A stretch of 9,202 nucleotides of DNA from an uncultured Campylobacter sp. (lineage in GTDB: Bacteria > Campylobacterota > Campylobacteria > Campylobacterales > Campylobacteraceae), in contig NZ_CALIMY010000080.1 in the NCBI RefSeq assembly GCF_938045205.1, positions 1 to 9,202 of the forward strand, given 5' to 3'. A model generated the notes under the pieces. That model was not told the DNA's origin and ran no database searches. It worked only from the letters and a program-made list of their open reading frames with translations. A program made the position numbers and the translations under genes. How positions within the stretch are numbered: the stretch's first letter is position 1; every line of letters starts with the position of its first letter. Below, piece by piece: positions 5,755-9,202 of this stretch.

Positions 5755-6992
5755 ATGGCGCCCTTCGGCGAAAAGACGATCGAGAAGTAGTGCGTACCGT
5801 CGCTGTAATTGTACTCGAAGCGGAATTTATGCAGCTCGCAAATTTTATCGATGATGTAAAGCCCGAGCCCCATACCGGTGGCTTTCTCGTCTTTATTTCT
5901 GATAAAAGCCTGCTTATAATGCTCGAATGATTTTGCAAGCGCCGCGCCGCGGTTGGCGACACTTACTTTATTTTCGTCGCAGATGATGCGGACTTTTTTA
6001 TCGCTGGAGTATTTTAGGGCGTTATCGATTAAATTTTTAATCGCCAGCGCAAATAGCCCGAAATCCACGTTTATCACCGCATCGCACTCGATATCTGTGC
6101 TAATGAGCTCGTCCCAATTATCGAGCATCGACATATCTTTTACTTGCTCTAAAATGAGGCTGAAATGATAATCCTGATAGTTGAGCGAGTAGCTCTTTGA
6201 GAGCAGTTGCTCGATTTTGGCAAACTCGTTGATTAAAATTTCAAGACGTTCGAAGACATTGACGAGCCGCTCTTTTTGTGTTTCGTTATCTAGCATTTCG
6301 GTGATGAGCCTGCCCTTGCCGATCGGGGTTTTAAGCTCATGCATGATGGTGCGCAAAAACAGCTGACGCGAGCGGATCAGCTCTTGAATTTTAGCAATCG
6401 CGTTGTTAAATTCCTGTGCGACCTGCCCGATCTCGTCTTCGCTATGCGTGGCGGCTAAATTTACATCCAAGTTGCCCTGGGCGAATTTTTTGATATTTTT
6501 GCTTAGTTTTTTTAGCGGCGTGAAGCTTCGCACTATCGATAGATAAAGTGAGATCAAAACCGCCATCGTAAGCAAAAACCCGACCCAAAGCGGATCGTTT
6601 AAATTCTTCGTGCCGAGGCTTTCGAAAACCACGACGAAAGAGTTGTTTTTGATATTTAAAAAAAGTGAATTATTATACTCGACCGAGCTAAACTCGCCGA
6701 TAGAAGTGTCTTGAACGAAAAAAATTTTACCACTCGTGATGATGTTTTGGATGATATTTTTGTCTTTTACAAGTTCCAAGCCATAGCTGGAGAAGTAGCG
6801 CTCAATATCGCTGGGAGGGGCATTACGCTTGTATAGCTCAAGTAGATTATTGACCGCGTTTATTTGATTAGCCTGCATGCTGCCTAGAGCTCTATTCATC
6901 TGCATCCGTGCGAATGTGATGAAAAGCACGCAGACTAAGATGATCGCGATTACAAAAAAAACCGAAATTTTAGTGATTAAGGAGTGCTTCAT
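5751..6992 (-). CDS. racS: Sensor histidine kinase, RacS-like
   Basis: Membrane sensor kinase of 413 residues. Transmembrane helix 1 spans about 8-28, a periplasmic sensing region about 29-134, and helix 2 about 136-154. A HAMP linker follows at about 155-207, then a dimerisation helix with the phosphoacceptor H218 in MHELKTP. The ATP domain shows the N box NLIDNALKYS (320-329) and the G box GMGLGLYI (373-380). The G1 region reads VANRGAA rather than the common DxGxG. The name rests on position: downstream of its regulator by an ATGA overlap, followed by recR, with dnaJ divergent. In C. jejuni RacRS is linked to growth temperature, colonisation and control of anaerobic respiration and fumarate/aspartate metabolism; the signal here is not known. 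No clear ribosome site precedes the ATG, so translation probably depends on racR. A run of eight T spans codons 11-13. Confidence 0.88.
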   Translation of the reverse strand: MKHSLITKISVFFVIAIILVCVLFITFARMQMNRALGSMQANQINAVNNLLELYKRNAPPSDIERYFSSYGLELVKDKNIIQNIITSGKIFFVQDTSIGEFSSVEYNNSLFLNIKNNSFVVVFESLGTKNLNDPLWVGFLLTMAVLISLYLSIVRSFTPLKKLSKNIKKFAQGNLDVNLAATHSEDEIGQVAQEFNNAIAKIQELIRSRQLFLRTIMHELKTPIGKGRLITEMLDNETQKERLVNVFERLEILINEFAKIEQLLSKSYSLNYQDYHFSLILEQVKDMSMLDNWDELISTDIECDAVINVDFGLFALAIKNLIDNALKYSSDKKVRIICDENKVSVANRGAALAKSFEHYKQAFIRNKDEKATGMGLGLYIIDKICELHKFRFEYNYSDGTHYFSIVFSPKGAI

Positions 6993-7660
6993 CCGATGAG
7001 CTTGTAGCCGATGCCGCGAACCGAAAAGATATGCTTAGGCGCTTTGGAACTGTCGCCGATTTTGGTGCGTAAGCGTCCGATGATGACATCTAGGCTCTTT
7101 GAATCTTTATCTTTTAGGCTCTTGCAATGGTATACGAGCTGCTCGCGAGATACCGAAAAGCTATGCTGCTTGATTAGGTATTCTAAAATTTCATACTCCG
7201 CAGGCGTTAACACGAGCGACTCCTCGCCGAAGTAAATTTCATGGCGCTTATCGTCGATACGAAATACGCTATCCGTGGCGGTTTCTTCCTTTTCGCTAGC
7301 TTTTTTGTAGCGGCGGATGAGGCTCATAATGCGCGCGTGCATCTCTTTTGGATCATAAGGCTTCGGTAAGTAATCGTCCGCTCCGATCTGAAGGCCTACA
7401 ACGCGATCGCTCACGTCGCTTCTAGCCGAGCTGATAATGATCGGGATGTCGTATTTCTCGCGGATCTCCTTGCAAACCTCAAGTCCGTCCATTCCAGGAA
7501 GCGTAAGATCCAAAATCAGCAGATCGTAGTTTTTGATCCCTGCGCTAATGCCCAGATATGGGTCTTCAAAGTTTGTAACTTGGATGTTAAATTTAGCCAG
7601 ATATTCGGTTAGAAGCTGTGCAAACTCGCTGTCGTCTTCTATCATCAATACATTTATCAT
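6989..7660 (-). CDS. racR: OmpR-family response regulator, RacR-like
   Basis: DNA-binding partner of the adjacent kinase, 223 residues, the usual size. The receiver domain has the acidic pocket E8-D9-D10, phosphoacceptor D51 in LILDLTLPGMDG, S78 and K100 in DYLPKPYDP. A linker with KKASEKEE leads to a winged-helix domain (about 130-223) with LTPAEYEILEYL, the recognition-helix region SKSLDVIIGRLRTKIG and the final wing IFSVRGIGYKL. It is first in the racR-racS-recR group and divergent from dnaJ, as in C. jejuni. The ATG has AAAGGAT 5 bases upstream. A palindrome in the shared promoter region could be an autoregulatory site, but this is inference. Another OmpR-type regulator cannot be excluded from the protein alone; the neighbourhood decides the name. 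Confidence 0.9.
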   Translation of the reverse strand: MINVLMIEDDSEFAQLLTEYLAKFNIQVTNFEDPYLGISAGIKNYDLLILDLTLPGMDGLEVCKEIREKYDIPIIISSARSDVSDRVVGLQIGADDYLPKPYDPKEMHARIMSLIRRYKKASEKEETATDSVFRIDDKRHEIYFGEESLVLTPAEYEILEYLIKQHSFSVSREQLVYHCKSLKDKDSKSLDVIIGRLRTKIGDSSKAPKHIFSVRGIGYKLIG

Positions 7661-7702
7661 TTTTTATCCTTTACATCGTTGATTTGAAATTTTAAATATT
7701 GC

Positions 7703-7708
7703 ATTATA
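7703..7708 (-). promoter_or_regulatory. -10 box of the racR-racS-recR operon
   Basis: The minus strand reads TTTTTATG followed by a perfect TATAAT, 42 bases before the racR start. A start near 7696 would give a leader of about 36 bases. The T-rich stretch upstream and the lack of a clear -35 fit the Campylobacter housekeeping promoter. Confidence 0.7.
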
Positions 7709-7717
7709 CATAAAAAT

Positions 7718-7732
7718 AGTTAAGTCTTAACT
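7718..7732. promoter_or_regulatory. 15-base palindrome between racR and dnaJ, candidate operator
   Basis: AGTTAAG and CTTAACT are exact inverse arms around one T. The element covers the -35 position of racR and touches the -35 position of dnaJ, so a bound protein could affect both directions. RacR itself, by autoregulation, is the simplest candidate. OmpR-type regulators usually prefer direct repeats, so a different repressor is possible. Confidence 0.5.
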
Positions 7733-7752
7733 TGAGTTTTATTAAATTTAGA

Positions 7753-7758
7753 TAAAAT
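7753..7758 (+). promoter_or_regulatory. Candidate -10 box of dnaJ
   Basis: TAAAAT, in the context GATAAAATTG, matches TATAAT at five of six positions. It would start transcription near 7765, about 25 bases before the GTG. TTGAGT (7732-7737) could be a weak -35 at 15 bases spacing. Confidence 0.5.
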
Positions 7759-7777
7759 TGCCTCTTTTGTATAGTTC

Positions 7778-7783
7778 AAGGAG
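7778..7783 (+). promoter_or_regulatory. Ribosome binding site for the GTG start of dnaJ
   Basis: AAGGAG sits 6 bases before the GTG at 7790. It is a near-perfect site and fixes the start, since no ATG lies near the J-domain N-terminus. Confidence 0.85.
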
Positions 7784-7789
7784 AATTTC

Positions 7790-8881
7790 GTGGAAGAAGA
7801 TTATTATGAAATTTTAGGCGTGGCGCGCGATGCCGACGCCGAAACGATAAAAAAGGCGTTTAGAAAGCTCGCTTTGGAATTCCATCCCGACCGCAACCAA
7901 GGCGACAAGGAGTCGGAGGAGAAATTTAAAAAGATCAACGAAGCGTATCAAATTTTAAGCGACGATCAAAAGCGCAGAATGTATGATCGCTACGGCAAAG
8001 AGGGCATCAGCGGCGCATACGGCGGCACGGGCGGCGGCGGATTTGATTTCAGCTCGATTTTCGGCGATTTTTTTGAGCAGGCATTCGGCGGAGGCGGTCG
8101 CTCACGCCCTAGTGATCCATACGGTATAGATACCGAACTAGCCGTAACGCTGGAATTTAAAGAGGCTTTAGAGGGCGTACACAAGGAGATAAAATACAAG
8201 ATCAAAAAGCCGTGCTCCGCCTGCGACGCCACCGGCTCGAAGGATAAAAAAAGACACATCTGCTCCGCTTGCGGCGGTACGGGGCGCGTCGCGGTCAGGC
8301 GCGGATATATGAGCTTCATCCAAAGCTGCTCCGAATGCGGCGGCACGGGCGAGATCGTAAAAGACAGGTGCAAGGATTGCGGCGGCAAGGGCTTTACCGA
8401 AGAGGACGTGAGCCTTAAATTTGATATCCCCGCAGGTATCGACGACGGACAGCGCGTGCGCCTAAGCGGCAAGGGCAACGTTTCTAAAACCGGCGAAATC
8501 GGGGATCTGTACGTGATAGTGCGCGTGAAGGAGGACAGCCACTTCCTGCGCGATGGAGACGACCTGTATATCGAGGTGCCGGTGTTTTTCACGCAGGCGA
8601 TCTTGGGCGAGAGCATCGAGGTGCCGACGCCGCGTGGCAAGGCGGAGCTGAAACTCAAAGTAGGCACCAAGGACAAGCAGCGTTTCACGATCTACGGCGA
8701 AGGCGCGCCAAATATCCGCACCAAGAAAAACGGCGATCTGATCGTGCAGGTAAACGTCCAAACTCCTAAAAAATTGAACGAGAAGCAGGAGGCGCTTTTG
8801 CGCGAGCTTCAAGAAAGCTTCGGTAGCAAGGGCGGAGACGACGAGGGGATACTCGATAAGATCAAGAATTTTTTCAAGTAA
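7790..8881 (+). CDS. dnaJ: Chaperone protein DnaJ
   Basis: Class I Hsp40 co-chaperone that delivers unfolded proteins to DnaK and stimulates its ATPase in the cytoplasm. The 363-residue protein has all parts. The J domain (about 4-70) carries HPD (32-34). A Gly/Phe-rich linker spans about 71-105. The zinc domain has four CxxC motifs: C142/C145, C158/C161, C180/C183 and C194/C197. The two-part substrate-binding C-terminal region (about 205-330) contains RLSGKGN and IYGEGAPN. The first zinc repeat reads CSACDATG, so the first glycine of CxxCxGxG is replaced; the other three are regular. The GTG start is fixed by AAGGAG. The gene is divergent from racR and shares the control region with it, an arrangement also known in C. 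jejuni. No HrcA-type CIRCE element is visible upstream. Confidence 0.97.
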   Translation: MEEDYYEILGVARDADAETIKKAFRKLALEFHPDRNQGDKESEEKFKKINEAYQILSDDQKRRMYDRYGKEGISGAYGGTGGGGFDFSSIFGDFFEQAFGGGGRSRPSDPYGIDTELAVTLEFKEALEGVHKEIKYKIKKPCSACDATGSKDKKRHICSACGGTGRVAVRRGYMSFIQSCSECGGTGEIVKDRCKDCGGKGFTEEDVSLKFDIPAGIDDGQRVRLSGKGNVSKTGEIGDLYVIVRVKEDSHFLRDGDDLYIEVPVFFTQAILGESIEVPTPRGKAELKLKVGTKDKQRFTIYGEGAPNIRTKKNGDLIVQVNVQTPKKLNEKQEALLRELQESFGSKGGDDEGILDKIKNFFK

Positions 8882-8904
8882 ACTGCCTTGATCTGCCTTG
8901 ATCT
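8859..8904 (+). repeat. Possible hairpin at the dnaJ 3' end
   Basis: AGATCAAG (8859-8866) near the end of dnaJ is the exact inverse of CTTGATCT, which occurs at 8887-8894 and again at 8897-8904. Two alternative 8-bp stems with loops of 20 or 30 bases could form around the stop codon. There is no T tract behind them, so this is not a classical terminator. Confidence 0.4.
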
Positions 8905-8912
8905 GCCTTGAG
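8883..8912 (+). repeat. Three-copy 10-bp tandem repeat after dnaJ
   Basis: CTGCCTTGAT is repeated head to tail at 8883-8892, 8893-8902 and 8903-8912, the last copy ending in G instead of T. The array begins one base after the dnaJ stop. Confidence 0.85.
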
Positions 8913-9015
8913 CGGCGGTCTTGCGGTTTTATTCACCAAAGTACGGGATTTTCGCTTGGAATCTCGCTAAGAGTTTGGATGTAATTTCGGTGTAAATTTC
9001 GTGTCATTATTTGGA

Positions 9016-9021
9016 TAAAAT
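9016..9021 (+). promoter_or_regulatory. Candidate -10 box for the downstream membrane gene
   Basis: TAAAAT in the context GGATAAAATTT resembles the dnaJ -10 element and would leave a leader of about 80 bases. A perfect TATAAT at 9088-9093 is too close to the start codon to be the main promoter. Two copies of TTAATATTA (9033-9041 and 9059-9067) lie between. Confidence 0.35.
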
Positions 9022-9094
9022 TTAATTAGCATTTAATATTATTTAAATTTAAAGATTCTTAATATTAGTAAAGCAAATTAAAATTTTTATAATT

Positions 9095-9100
9095 AAGAGG
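9095..9100 (+). promoter_or_regulatory. Ribosome binding site of the right-edge gene
   Basis: AAGAGG lies 4 bases before the first ATG (9105) and 7 bases before the second (9108). The spacing slightly favours the second ATG, but the two products differ by one Met only. Confidence 0.6.
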
Positions 9101-9104
9101 TAGG

Positions 9105-9202
9105 ATGATGTTAAAACAAATTTTAAATGTAGCGTTAGCATATGTTGGGGTTATTGTCGGTGCTGGATTATCGTCCGGTCAGGATCTGATGCAATATTTC
9201 GT
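9105..9202 (+). CDS. N-terminus of a YkvI-like membrane transporter (partial)
   Basis: Only the first 32 codons are in the window. The reading shows a short basic start (MMLKQ) and a hydrophobic helix, then VGAGLSSGQDLMQYF. The glycine-rich GAGxxSGQ stretch inside or next to the first membrane helix resembles the start of YkvI-family proteins, relatives of the amino acid/polyamine/organocation transporters. There the pattern is like GAGFASGQEILQFF. That match is from memory and rests on few residues, so the family is likely but the substrate is unknown. The gene follows dnaJ on the same strand after 223 bases and has its own candidate promoter, so it is probably transcribed separately. Confidence 0.65.
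   Translation, partial: MMLKQILNVALAYVGVIVGAGLSSGQDLMQYF

Noticed and set aside
7661..7789. CIRCE (HrcA) element before dnaJ
   Set aside because: The only clear palindrome has 7-base arms around one base and does not resemble the 9-base arms and 9-base spacer of CIRCE.
7990..8688. Minus-strand open reading of 232 codons opposite dnaJ
   Set aside because: It is the antisense shadow of a clearly functional dnaJ. The proline/serine-rich product mirrors the glycine and cysteine repeats of DnaJ, and no ribosome site was found.
9088..9093. Perfect TATAAT as promoter of the right-edge gene
   Set aside because: It is only 11 bases before the ATG, so transcription would begin inside or after the ribosome site.

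Overview
The window looks like chromosomal DNA of a Campylobacter-type member of the Campylobacterota. The evidence is gene order and promoter style. A two-component pair followed by recR, divergent from dnaJ, matches the racR-racS-recR / dnaJ arrangement known from C. jejuni. murC, a small two-helix membrane protein gene and mutS2 also appear in the order known there (Cj1054c-Cj1053c-Cj1052c). Promoters show TATAAT-like -10 boxes without a clear -35, and spacers are full of AAATTT/AAAATTTCG words. Coding DNA is fairly GC-rich for the genus, which would fit the oral group (C. gracilis, C. showae, C. rectus). The species call is an inference.

Layout. Positions 1-331 are non-coding as far as I can see. 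They hold a strong G-quadruplex motif, two GC hairpins with a T tract on the + strand, AT-rich hairpins behind mutS2, and a 29-bp tandem duplication across the mutS2 stop. From 4689 down to 332 the minus strand carries an apparent operon: murC (peptidoglycan), a membrane protein with a long Q/N/S/A-rich insertion, and mutS2 (DNA repair/recombination control). A 495-base spacer (4690-5184) has no convincing gene but an unusual density of inverted repeats. From 7660 down to 5185 the minus strand carries racR, racS and recR, joined by 4-base ATGA overlaps. A 129-base divergent promoter region with a 15-base palindrome separates racR from dnaJ (plus strand, 7790-8881). After a spacer with a three-copy 10-bp repeat, the start of a membrane transporter-like gene of the YkvI type runs off the right edge.

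Function. The left operon joins cell-wall precursor synthesis to a MutS2 protein. The right cluster places the RacRS-type regulator, the recombination mediator RecR and the DnaJ co-chaperone around one control region. All seven complete genes have housekeeping or regulatory counterparts in the genus. I see no mobile element, CRISPR array, defence system or RNA gene. The novelty is mainly in non-coding structure and in the low-complexity insertion of the membrane protein.
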